DNA from: JAGMDK01 sp023128695
Lineage (GTDB): Bacteria > Planctomycetota > Phycisphaerae > UBA1845 > Fen-1342
Reading direction: 5' to 3'
DNA length: 11,943 bases
NCBI GenBank assembly: GCA_030628805.1
Contig: DAOVQG010000131.1
Location: 1-11,943 of the forward strand
Shown here: positions 1 through 7,134 of the stretch, piece after piece
How positions within the stretch are numbered: position 1 is the stretch's first letter
Layout: every line of letters starts with the position of its first letter
The notes under the pieces: generated by a model
Told to the model about the DNA's origin: nothing
Seen by the model: only the letters and a program-made list of their open reading frames with translations
Database searches by the model: none
Position numbers and translations under genes: made by a program

Positions 1-258
1 CACCGGCAAGATGCCGGTGCCACACACACCCGGCCGCTACCTTATTGTGTGGCACCGGCTTCCAGCCGGTGGGACGGTCGGTACGGAGCCCGGCCGCTAC
101 ATTTTCGTGTGGCACCGGCTTCCAGCCGGTGGTGCGGTCGGTACGGAGCCCGGCCGCTACATTATTGTGTGGCACCAGATTGTGTGGCACCGGCTTCCAG
201 CCGGTGATGATTCCACCGGCAAGATGCCGGTGCCACACGAAAATGTAGCGGCCGAAGC
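1..258. repeat. Array of 60-bp palindromic repeats upstream of the kinase
   Basis: The motif CGGCCGCTAC recurs at 31, 91 and 151, giving an exact 60-bp period. Each unit carries a hairpin of the form CACCGGCT-tcc-AGCCGGTG (53-71, 113-131, and again at 188-206). Two related hairpins, CACCGGCA-aga-TGCCGGTG, lie in the opposite orientation at 1-19 and 214-232 and so bracket the array. The spacers contain CGGTACGGAGCCCGGCCGCTAC-type sequence, the reverse complement of the TGTAGCGGCCGGGC element that recurs at 846, 879, 10492 and 10616. A further partial TGTAGCGGCCG lies at 244-254. An open frame runs through the array, but its peptide is only the repeat read as codons, so no gene is called. The array occupies the space where a promoter for the kinase would be expected; no clear promoter was seen. 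Confidence 0.9.
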
Positions 259-279
259 CGACTTTTGCAGCGGATTGAT

Positions 280-3200
280 ATGCCTACCCTGGACGGAGAG
301 AGCCGCGAAGCTCGCATCGGGCGGATCCTGGACGACTTCCTCACCCGTCGTGCCGGCGGCGAGGCGGTCAGCGAGACCGAGCTGCTCGCCGGGCACCCGG
401 ACTTGGCCGACGACCTGCGCGAGCACCTGGACCTGCTCCGCGACCTCCGCCCCCCCGGCGACCAGCTCGCGGACCTCATCGCCCGGGGCACGCTGACTCG
501 CTCTGAGGATCCGCGGTACCCTGCCGAGTTAGGGGCGTACAAGATCACCGGCTACATCGGCCGCGGCGGGATGGGGATTGTGCTCAAGGCCTATGAGGAG
601 AGCCTCAACCGCGCCGTCGCGCTCAAGGTTTTGCGACCGGAGTTGGCGGATGACAAAGCTGTGCTGACCCGCTTCGAGCGCGAAGCCAAAGCCGCCGCCG
701 CTCTGCAACATCCGAACATCGTGACTGTTTACGCCGTCGACATGGAGCGCGGCACGCCGTACATCGCGATGGAATACGTAGCCGGTCCGAGCCTGGCGGA
801 GGTAATAAGAGAGCCGTCAGCGATCAGCACTCAGCTTTCAGCCACTGTAGCGGCCGGCGGCTCGCCGGCCGAGTCAGATGTAGCGGCCGGCGCCCCTGCC
901 GGCCGTCCCGACCATCTATTCACGGCCGACACGGCCGTGCCACACGGTCGTGGCACGGCTGTGTCAGCCGTGACGACCCACCCGACAGACAATCTGCACA
1001 CGGCCGACACGGCCGTGCCACACGACACCCCCACCCGTTCCCACGTTCCCACCTTCCCACGTTCCCACGTTCCCACGCCGCTGATCCGCCGCATCTTCCG
1101 CGAATTGCTCTTGGGTCTGGACGCCGCCCACAAGGCGGGCCTGATCCACCGCGACATCAAATCATCGAACATCCTGCTGGATGGGTGGGAACGTGGGAAC
1201 GTAAGCACGTGGGAACGTGAGGAATCCGCCTCGAACGCAATCCGTTCCTACGTTCCCACGTTCCCACCTTCCCACGTTCCCACGACGCCGATAGGCGTAA
1301 AGCTAGCCGACTTCGGCCTGGCCCGCATGCGCGGCTCGCAGACGCGGGTGACGACGGACGGCTCGATCCTCGGCACGCCGGAGTACATGAGCCCCGAACA
1401 AGCCCGCGGCGACTCGGACATCGATCACCGCACCGACCTCTATTCTGCCGGCGTAGTGCTGTATGAAATACTGACGGGCCAAACGCCATTCAAATGCGAC
1501 ACCCCGACGGCGACCCTACACAGAATCCTGAACGAAATGCCGCAAAGTCCGCGTCTGATCGATAAGACCGCGGACCCGGTCCTGGCCGGCATAGCGCTGA
1601 AGCTGATGGCAAAACGCCCGGCGGACCGCTTCGCATCGGCGAGAGAAGTGATCGACGCGCTGGACGTGGGGAAGCCGCTGCCGGCGCGGCGACGAAAGTG
1701 GCTGGCACCGATCGGCGTGACGGCGTTGGCGATTGTCGTTCTGGCTGTTGGCTTCTGGGGCGTTTCCCACGACTGGCCAACGCGTGTACCCACTGCCACA
1801 ACATATGCGGCGGCGGCGCGCAGACTCGACGATGTCACGGTTGATCCCAATCGGCCAGACATCGTGCTGGCGTGGTATGAGGGCGAGGCTTCATCCGTGG
1901 TCTTTAAGCGGCCGCATGCCGGAGCGAATCCACGCGCGGCGCTGGTTCGCGACCTGGACGGAGAAATGACGCAGCGCGTCGTGGTTGGTACGACGCCTGC
2001 CCCGGAGGACGGCAAGAGTTCGCTGGCGGCCTACGATTCCGCGGGCAATGAGTGCTGGCGTCTGGCATTTCCCTGCGATCTGCCCTGGCCGGATGTCAAC
2101 GAAACTTGCCGGTTCTGGGCCGCAACGCGCATGATCGCCGGCAACGTGGACGGCTGGCCCGGCGAGGAGATCATTGTCGCTGTCTCGCACCTGCATGAGT
2201 ATCCTACCCGCATCTCGATCGTTGATCCGCGTAAGGCTGAGGTTACCGCCACGTTCTGGCACTGGGGACAGATCCGCGGACTGCTGTTGCTGGAAGACTA
2301 CTTCGCCAGGGGGCACCCCGCCATCGCAGCCTGGGGTACGAACAACAAGCTCGATGGATTCGGCGACCCCGTGCCGTCCGACTATGAAGGCACACGCCGG
2401 GCAGGCTACGGCACCGTCTCGGCGGTCATGATTCTCGATCCGCGCGACATGGACGGCATTGGTCCGCCAACCAACGGCGACATGCCACTCCGGCCCTGCC
2501 GACCGTCGGCGTACGCGTTTCTCGACATGGCCGCCGATGTTTCGGCAGAAGATCCGACCGCGGTCGCCAACGCGGGTTTGCAGGGCTGGGAGTGTGCCAC
2601 AATATCATGCGTAAGGCACAATCTCGTCGCACGAACATTACAGCAAGAGCCGACTCTGCGCCTGATTACATCGGTTGGCGTGCATCTCATAGTTGGCCGC
2701 CAACTCCGGTTCCGCGAGTGCGTGCCCCTCAACCCCTTGCTCGACGAGCACGGTGACACACACCTGTGGGAAGCTCGTTGGAGGTCCATCTTTCCCGACG
2801 CTGAGCTCCAGGTAGATAATCCCTTGTCGCGCGCGGCGAATAATAGTCGCCGCATTGCGGAACTCATAATTGACGGCACTACGCACGCCAGCCTCAAGGT
2901 CCGCTATGTTGGCGATGCGGATTGGCATGCCTGGTACGATCTCGGCCCATTCGGCGCCGATGAACGTATCCACGGTGCCGTGTGCGTCGATTTGCCTGAG
3001 GGCGGCGAACAGTTGGTTGTCGTGGGTACGCGGACTCTGTCGCGGGACGGCTGTGTATGGGCGTACGACCTCGATGGAAACAAGCGTTGGTCGGCCGACC
3101 TGACGCCCACGATCCAGTGGCCTGACTGTGCGGCCAGCATGCGGTTCATCTGCCGGGACGTGCTTTGCGCCGATCTGGATGGCGAACCCGGCGACGAGAT

Positions 3201-3870
3201 CCTCGTCGTCGCGACGGACTGGCACGAGTATCCCACTCGTCTGTCGATCCTCGACTCGCGTGACGGGCGCGTTCGGTCGACCTTTTGGCACATGGGCAAC
3301 ATTGACCACGTCCGAATTGAACCGGACTTCTTCGACGACGGCCGCGCTGCGATCATTGCCGCGGGAGTTAACAACAAGCTCGACGGATTCGCCGACGGTC
3401 TACGTGATGATGAGCGGCGGCTGGCCGACTGGGACTGGGTGGCTGTCGCCATGGTACTGGACCCCCGCCGCATGGGTGGCCTCGGTCCGCCGAGTACATC
3501 CCGCCTTCCAAATGTGCCGCCGGTGCGTCCATATGCGTATGCATTCTTGAACCTGCCAACACACTTCACCGTACGCCCCGTGGATCCACTTCGCCCGCGC
3601 GCGGCGCCGGAGGATACTGCCAGCGTGTCCAATCTTCGGATAATCACTGAGCAGATCGACGGCCGTGACATGCCCCGCATCGTGCTGGACATCGGCCGAC
3701 AACACGAAGCGGGGCACATAGTTGGCCGTGCTGTTCTCAAATTCGATCGTGACCTGCGCCTATGCGAGGTCGTCCCCAGCCCGCAAGAAGAAGAGGGCGT
3801 CACCATGGAATGGTGGAATGAGCACTGGCGCCCGCTGATCCGACAATACGAGCGGGTTGAGCCGTTATAG
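280..3870 (+). CDS. Membrane-anchored Ser/Thr protein kinase with duplicated FG-GAP-like exterior domain
   Basis: Hanks-type kinase of 1196 residues that phosphorylates Ser/Thr of unknown partners. Residues 1-86 are a helical leader typical of planctomycete kinases (ETELLAGHPDLADDLREH). Catalytic motifs are intact: glycine loop GRGGMG (94-99), VALK lysine K116, probable alpha-C glutamate E135, HRDIKSSN (catalytic D292, N297), DFG (344-346) and GTPEYMSPE (365-373). Two low-complexity insertions encoded by DNA repeats interrupt the domain, at about 179-267 and 303-339. A single membrane helix spans about 475-495, preceded by RRRK, so the kinase is cytoplasmic and residues 500-1196 lie outside the membrane. 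That part is an internal duplication (about 552-860 and 899-1196), with FG-GAP-like strands such as ADLDGEPGDEILVV (964-977). ATG 280 is preferred over an in-frame TTG at 265; neither has a clear ribosome site. Stand-alone gene, convergent with the next. Confidence 0.94.
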   Translation: MPTLDGESREARIGRILDDFLTRRAGGEAVSETELLAGHPDLADDLREHLDLLRDLRPPGDQLADLIARGTLTRSEDPRYPAELGAYKITGYIGRGGMGIVLKAYEESLNRAVALKVLRPELADDKAVLTRFEREAKAAAALQHPNIVTVYAVDMERGTPYIAMEYVAGPSLAEVIREPSAISTQLSATVAAGGSPAESDVAAGAPAGRPDHLFTADTAVPHGRGTAVSAVTTHPTDNLHTADTAVPHDTPTRSHVPTFPRSHVPTPLIRRIFRELLLGLDAAHKAGLIHRDIKSSNILLDGWERGNVSTWEREESASNAIRSYVPTFPPSHVPTTPIGVKLADFGLARMRGSQTRVTTDGSILGTPEYMSPEQARGDSDIDHRTDLYSAGVVLYEILTGQTPFKCDTPTATLHRILNEMPQSPRLIDKTADPVLAGIALKLMAKRPADRFASAREVIDALDVGKPLPARRRKWLAPIGVTALAIVVLAVGFWGVSHDWPTRVPTATTYAAAARRLDDVTVDPNRPDIVLAWYEGEASSVVFKRPHAGANPRAALVRDLDGEMTQRVVVGTTPAPEDGKSSLAAYDSAGNECWRLAFPCDLPWPDVNETCRFWAATRMIAGNVDGWPGEEIIVAVSHLHEYPTRISIVDPRKAEVTATFWHWGQIRGLLLLEDYFARGHPAIAAWGTNNKLDGFGDPVPSDYEGTRRAGYGTVSAVMILDPRDMDGIGPPTNGDMPLRPCRPSAYAFLDMAADVSAEDPTAVANAGLQGWECATISCVRHNLVARTLQQEPTLRLITSVGVHLIVGRQLRFRECVPLNPLLDEHGDTHLWEARWRSIFPDAELQVDNPLSRAANNSRRIAELIIDGTTHASLKVRYVGDADWHAWYDLGPFGADERIHGAVCVDLPEGGEQLVVVGTRTLSRDGCVWAYDLDGNKRWSADLTPTIQWPDCAASMRFICRDVLCADLDGEPGDEILVVATDWHEYPTRLSILDSRDGRVRSTFWHMGNIDHVRIEPDFFDDGRAAIIAAGVNNKLDGFADGLRDDERRLADWDWVAVAMVLDPRRMGGLGPPSTSRLPNVPPVRPYAYAFLNLPTHFTVRPVDPLRPRAAPEDTASVSNLRIITEQIDGRDMPRIVLDIGRQHEAGHIVGRAVLKFDRDLRLCEVVPSPQEEEGVTMEWWNEHWRPLIRQYERVEPL
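814..1080 (+). repeat. Composite repeat insertion 1 within the kinase domain
   Basis: This 267-nt in-frame block separates the hinge-side segment ending EVIRE from the helix starting LIRRIFRELL, which are nearly adjacent in ordinary kinases. It is a stack of repeat families also found elsewhere in the window. Four NNTCAGC heptamers occupy 815-842. Two TGTAGCGGCCGG palindromes start at 846 and 879. Copies of CACGGCCGACACGGCCGTGC followed by CACAC lie at 921-945 and 999-1023, with an inverted relative GTGGCACGGCTGTG...CAGCCGTG at about 951-973. Five CGTTCCCA-type octamers lie at 1036-1075. All are open in the kinase frame and give an Ala/Pro/Thr-rich segment of 89 residues. Confidence 0.9.
1186..1284 (+). 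repeat. Octamer foldback insertion 2 between the HRD and DFG motifs
   Basis: Left arm 1186-1217 holds TGGGAACG, TGGGAACG, TAAGCACG, TGGGAACG. Right arm 1243-1282 holds five copies of the reverse-complement octamer CGTTCCCA, two of them with one change. The loop is 1218-1242. The block codes for about 37 extra residues between NILLDG and VKLADFG, where kinases normally have about five. It is in frame and leaves the catalytic residues untouched. The right arm repeats 34 identical bases of insertion 1 (1036-1069 equals 1251-1284). Confidence 0.9.
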
Positions 3871-3884
3871 CCCGCGCGACAAAG

Positions 3885-3916
3885 CAGCGCACGCCGGCCA
3901 CGACCGGCGTGCGCTG
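3885..3916. terminator. Hairpin between convergent genes, probable bidirectional terminator
   Basis: CAGCGCACGCCGG at 3885-3897 pairs perfectly with CCGGCGTGCGCTG at 3904-3916 across a 6-nt loop (CCACGA). The 13-bp GC-rich stem lies in the 81-bp gap between the kinase stop and the LamG gene stop. Such a stem works equally from either side. No T-run follows on either strand, so it is not a classical intrinsic terminator; the role is inferred from position and stem strength. Confidence 0.6.
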
Positions 3917-3951
3917 TCTCGAAACATCCACTCCAGACTCGACCGTGACTG

Positions 3952-5421
3952 CTACGGGCACGGCGTTTCGTAGAGATGCTGAATTGCCCCAGGGGAAAGT
4001 TCGCAGTCGTAGATTCTCAACTCATCAAGAGCGCCCTCGAAGTAGTAATTGTTGTCCGTCCGTCGGCCGACCGTCAGAGGATCGGAGATGTCGAAAATGG
4101 AGCCGTTCATCCCGGTTCCAAGCTCCGTCCCAACGGGCGCGCCGTTGACATACATTTGTACGAGGGAAAGGCCGTCATACGTGCATACTACATGGAACCA
4201 CTCATTCGCCGGAAATTCCGCCTGATGCACGACGGCAGACTCATCAAACCAATTCGATGCGCTGTGCAGATGGAAGGCGAGTGCGCCGTTCCAATCGTCG
4301 TAGCCCAAGTCGTAGCTCGCGGCATGCATATACGGTTGCCCCTTGTACAGGAAATTCTGTCGACCGGTGTCGGCGTTCAGGTCGGTGGCCGGATTGATCC
4401 AGACGGCAACCGTAAAGGCGTCGAACCCGTCAAGGTTGGTGTTCTCATGGAGGTCCGCGTATCCGGTCGTGCCGTCGAAGCTGATTGCTAATCCGCACAC
4501 GCCCGCCACGTAGCTGTATCCGCCATGCTCCGTCCCGTCATTGCCGTTGCCCGACTCGTCGTTCGCATCGCCGTCAAACGGGTAATATGCGATCAGACTC
4601 GATGCAGCGCTGATCTCGTCGTCGGTCAGCGGGCGATCGTGAATCTTGACTTCGTCGATTTGCCCGACGAAGAAGCCGTGCGGGGTGTTCGTGTACTTGC
4701 ATCCGACGGCGGCGTGCCAGATGCCGTTCACCTGCAACTGCCCGACCGCCGGACAGGAGTCCACGGCCACACCGTCAAGGAACAATGTGATCTCGCTCGC
4801 GTTTTTACGCAGCGCCACGTGATGCCACTGGTCGTCGGTGACCACCGGTCCCCACAGTGAGCATGCATCTTGGCCTTCGATATAGACCGTGCAATTGAGC
4901 AGCGGCTCCTCCAAGCCCTCACCCCAAATGAAGACATTGAACTCGCCATCGGTCGTCTCGTTGGCAAAGATCGTGGCATGCACGTCTGATTGAAGACCGG
5001 CCTTGAACCAGGCCTGGAAAGTGAACTGGTCGAACCGGCCGCCGTTCAAGAGACTCGTCCCCAGATAAACATAGTCGTTCACGCCGTCGAAACTCAGTGA
5101 TTGCCCGATATTCACATCCGGTGGCACGTCGGCGGAGAAGCTGGGAGCCCCCTGCAAGGTGCCGTGATTTTCGTAGCAACCGTAGTCACGTGCGATGCCA
5201 TCCAGCGGCCAGTAGTCAATTGGGCAGGCGTGGCCGGCGCTGGTGTTGTTCATGGCGGCAACGAACGGGTCGATGTCGCGCCAATTGACAACGCCGTCGC
5301 CGTTCATGTCGCCCAGCAGAGTGCAGGCGGCGGCGGCCGACGGTACAGCGGCGAAGAACAGCCCCGCGAGAATTGTCCCCGCGACGGCAACGAACCTGCT
5401 TTTGATCCAAGTGCTTCCCAT
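3952..5421 (-). CDS. Secreted protein with dockerin-like motif and two LamG domains
   Basis: Protein of 489 residues. The N-terminus is a Sec signal peptide: K7 and R9, then a hydrophobic stretch FVAVAGTILAGLFFAAV ending PSAAAA at about residue 32. A single dockerin-like calcium loop follows at 37-57 (GDMNGDGVVNWRDIDPFVAAM); in planctomycetes this motif is common next to signal peptides of exported proteins. Two concanavalin A-like LamG_3 domains come next, about 70-280 (YWPLDG... WHHVALR... GQIDEVKIHDRPL) and 282-485 (YYPFDGDANDESGNGNDG... WFHVVCTYDG... GALDELRIYDCEL). These usually bind carbohydrate or protein at the cell surface; no catalytic domain is present. The ATG at 5421 is chosen because AAGGAG sits 7 nt upstream; an in-frame TTG at 5439 would overlap that site. 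Monocistronic by spacing. The ligand is unknown. Confidence 0.92.
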   Translation of the reverse strand: MGSTWIKSRFVAVAGTILAGLFFAAVPSAAAACTLLGDMNGDGVVNWRDIDPFVAAMNNTSAGHACPIDYWPLDGIARDYGCYENHGTLQGAPSFSADVPPDVNIGQSLSFDGVNDYVYLGTSLLNGGRFDQFTFQAWFKAGLQSDVHATIFANETTDGEFNVFIWGEGLEEPLLNCTVYIEGQDACSLWGPVVTDDQWHHVALRKNASEITLFLDGVAVDSCPAVGQLQVNGIWHAAVGCKYTNTPHGFFVGQIDEVKIHDRPLTDDEISAASSLIAYYPFDGDANDESGNGNDGTEHGGYSYVAGVCGLAISFDGTTGYADLHENTNLDGFDAFTVAVWINPATDLNADTGRQNFLYKGQPYMHAASYDLGYDDWNGALAFHLHSASNWFDESAVVHQAEFPANEWFHVVCTYDGLSLVQMYVNGAPVGTELGTGMNGSIFDISDPLTVGRRTDNNYYFEGALDELRIYDCELSPGAIQHLYETPCP

Positions 5422-5428
5422 TGTCTTT

Positions 5429-5434
5429 CTCCTT
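5429..5434 (-). promoter_or_regulatory. Strong Shine-Dalgarno site deciding the LamG gene start
   Basis: On the minus strand AAGGAG lies 7 nt before the ATG at 5421. It is the best ribosome site in the window. It rules against the longer TTG-started reading, because the site would then lie inside codons 2-4. Confidence 0.8.
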
Positions 5435-5488
5435 TGCAAAACCCTCGATTGAGCCAGCGAGCCCCGTGCTCGCGCTCCATGCCCACAT

Positions 5489-5551
5489 ACGCCGTCCGGG
5501 AGAAAGTTTGGCAGAAAAAGTTGAAAAAGCTTTCAGCGGTCAGCATTCAGC
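5489..5551 (+). repeat. Direct repeat, copy 1, downstream of the DUF4143 ATPase gene
   Basis: Begins ACGCCGTCCGGGAGAAAG and continues through TTTGGCAGAAAAAGTTG into three NNTCAGC heptamers (5531-5551). It matches 6936-6997 in the same orientation except for one extra A. The two copies bracket the ATPase gene. Degenerate heptamers continue to about 5565. The rest of the gap to the ATPase stop (5566-5653) holds nothing recognisable. Confidence 0.9.
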
Positions 5552-5653
5552 GATTAGCCGTTAGACGCTAAACGGCCGGCGAGCCGCCCCGTTCCGCCGC
5601 GCCTCGCCGCTGTGCCGCGTCGCGCGGAAGAAGCTCGGGATTGGGCAATGCGC

Positions 5654-6877
5654 TCAAAGCGCGCGGAATGGCAAGGCGGTTACACCTTCGCCCAGCGGCA
5701 GGCGTACGTCGCCCGAATGGACCACGTAGCCGGTCGCGGTGCGATCTCCAATATCCCGCCGCAAGGCGTGGATACCGAAAGCCATCGCCGGTTTCGGCGT
5801 CGAGGATAGCTTCACCTCGATCGGGACGAGCTTCTCTTGCGACTCCACGAGGAAGTCGACCTCGACGCCCGCCGACGTTCGCCAGAAGTAAACCCGCGGA
5901 TCGACGCCCCGGTGCGCCAGCGTGCGGGTGATCTCCGAGAGGACGGCGGTTTCCATGATCGCCCCGCCCAGCGGGCCGCTTGCCGCGTGCTCGGCGTCGC
6001 GCAAGCCCGTCAGATGGCACAGCGTCCCCACGTCGGCGAAGTAGACCTTCGGCGTTTTGACCAGACGCTTGCCCACGTTGGCGAAGTAGGGCCGTACCAC
6101 GATGACCTGATACGTGGCTTCCAACACCGAAAGCCACGCCTTGGCCGTGTTGACCGCCACGCCGAGGTCACGCGCCAGATCGGTCAGCTTCAGAAGCTGC
6201 GCGCTGCGCGCCGCCAGGGCTCGGATGAAGTTCTGGAACTGCGTGAGGTCGCCAACCTGCCGTAGCGTACGCACGTCGCGTTCCAGGTACGTTTGCACGT
6301 ATGCGGCGTGCCACAAGGCGGCGTCGCGCCGCGGATGGGCCGCCAACTCCGGATACCCGCCGCGCAGCAGGCCCTTCCACAAGGCGACGCGGCTCAGAGG
6401 TGCCCGCGTGTCCGTCCGGCGCGAGCGCTCCCACGCCAGCGGCGCCTGTGGAACCCCGGTTGCCTCGCGCAGCGATAGCGGCAAAAGTCGAAGAATCGCG
6501 GCCCGGCCGGCGAGAGACTCGGTGATGTTCTGCATCAGCAGCAGGTTCTGCGAGCCGGTCAACATGTACTGACCGCACCGGCTGCGCCGCCGATCCACGG
6601 ATTCCTTGACATACGGCAGCAGATCCGGCGCGTACTGTACCTCGTCGAAGATGACCGGCGGCGGATACGCGTCGAGAAACCCGCGTGGGTCGGCGACGGC
6701 CGCCGCCCGGACGTCGGGCGGCTCCAGAGACACATAGCGATGCGACCGGCCGAACAGGCGCTTGAGCAGGGTGGTCTTGCCCGACTGACGCGGGCCGGTC
6801 AGCACGACGGCCGGGAATTCCCTGGCGGCTCGCCGAAGGACAGGTTCGAGACTGCGCTGGATGTACCTTGTCGGCAT
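5654..6877 (-). CDS. AAA-family ATPase with DUF4143 C-terminal domain
   Basis: 407 residues, the usual length for this family. The N-terminal ATPase has Walker A GPRQSGKTT (28-36), Walker B PVIFDEVQ (74-81, D78 and E79) and a sensor-like LTGSQN (106-111). The C-terminal DUF4143 part contains GVEVDFLVE followed by PIEVKLS (D341, E354, K356), the D...ExK pattern of the PD-(D/E)XK nuclease fold that this domain resembles; nuclease activity is not established for the family. The segment about 195-270 (LRALAARSAQLLKLTDLARDLGV-type) looks like a winged-helix or HTH linker. ATG 6877 has GGAG 7 nt upstream on the minus strand. The cellular role of these ATPases is poorly known; they are patchily distributed, often strain-specific, and sometimes sit in defence or mobile regions. 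Here the gene is flanked by direct repeats, which fits acquisition as a unit, though that is inference. Confidence 0.93.
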   Translation of the reverse strand: MPTRYIQRSLEPVLRRAAREFPAVVLTGPRQSGKTTLLKRLFGRSHRYVSLEPPDVRAAAVADPRGFLDAYPPPVIFDEVQYAPDLLPYVKESVDRRRSRCGQYMLTGSQNLLLMQNITESLAGRAAILRLLPLSLREATGVPQAPLAWERSRRTDTRAPLSRVALWKGLLRGGYPELAAHPRRDAALWHAAYVQTYLERDVRTLRQVGDLTQFQNFIRALAARSAQLLKLTDLARDLGVAVNTAKAWLSVLEATYQVIVVRPYFANVGKRLVKTPKVYFADVGTLCHLTGLRDAEHAASGPLGGAIMETAVLSEITRTLAHRGVDPRVYFWRTSAGVEVDFLVESQEKLVPIEVKLSSTPKPAMAFGIHALRRDIGDRTATGYVVHSGDVRLPLGEGVTALPFRAL

Positions 6878-6900
6878 GGGGTCACTCCGTCACCGCTATG

Positions 6901-6931
6901 TGCAATTATGCATTCAAAATGCAAAATTGCA
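6901..6931. promoter_or_regulatory. AT-rich double palindrome upstream of the ATPase gene
   Basis: Outer arms TGCAAT/ATTGCA enclose inner arms TGCATT/AATGCA, so nearly the whole 31-bp segment can fold on itself. It lies 24 bp upstream of the ATPase start codon and is far more AT-rich than its surroundings. It could be an operator or part of the promoter region, or another interspersed palindrome. The regulatory role is inferred from position only. Confidence 0.4.
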
Positions 6932-6935
6932 AGAC

Positions 6936-6997
6936 ACGCCGTCCGGGAGAAAGTTTGGCAGAAAAGTTGAAAAAGCTTTCAGCGGTCAGCATTCAGC
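6936..6997 (+). repeat. Direct repeat, copy 2, upstream of the DUF4143 ATPase gene
   Basis: Same 62-63 bp sequence as 5489-5551, one A shorter. Its 3' end runs directly into a longer set of NNTCAGC heptamers. The distance between copies is 1447 bp, which contains exactly the ATPase gene with its ribosome site and upstream palindrome. Confidence 0.9.
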
Positions 6998-7108
6998 TTT
7001 CAGCTCTCAGCGGTCAGCATTCAGCCATTAGCGATCAGCTTTCAGCCGGATGTATTGATGCCCGTGTCCGATGGCTGTCTGCTGATAGCTGAATGCTGAG
7101 TGCTGATA
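6977..7108 (+). repeat. Heptanucleotide repeats in foldback arrangement
   Basis: Ten consecutive heptamers of consensus NNTCAGC occupy 6977-7046 (TTTCAGC, GGTCAGC, ATTCAGC and so on, one with TTAGC). After a 27-bp spacer, five reverse-complement heptamers (GCTGANN type) occupy 7074-7108. The two blocks can pair as a long imperfect hairpin. The block lies 3' of the sigma factor gene and 5' of the ATPase gene, both on the minus strand, so it may end sigma-factor transcription. The 6878-7134 gap contains no gene. Confidence 0.9.
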
Positions 7109-7134
7109 GCTACGTCAGGCTCGGAGGCCTAACG

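Noticed and set aside
265..279. TTG start at 265 for the kinase
   Set aside because: Adds only five residues with no support; the ATG at 280 is the simpler choice, though not proven.
11..496. Open frame through the upstream repeat array into the kinase start region
   Set aside because: The first half is translated repeat and the second half is the kinase gene in another frame; no independent protein features.
280..3870. Kinase as a pseudogene because of its repeat insertions
   Set aside because: No frameshift or internal stop, and every catalytic motif is present.
4000..4860. Plus-strand open frames opposite the LamG gene (3976-4491, 4525-4860)
   Set aside because: Antisense shadows of a gene with signal peptide, ribosome site and two recognisable domains.
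5422..5439. TTG start at 5439 for the LamG gene
   Set aside because: The AAGGAG ribosome site would fall inside the coding sequence; it is correctly spaced for the ATG at 5421.
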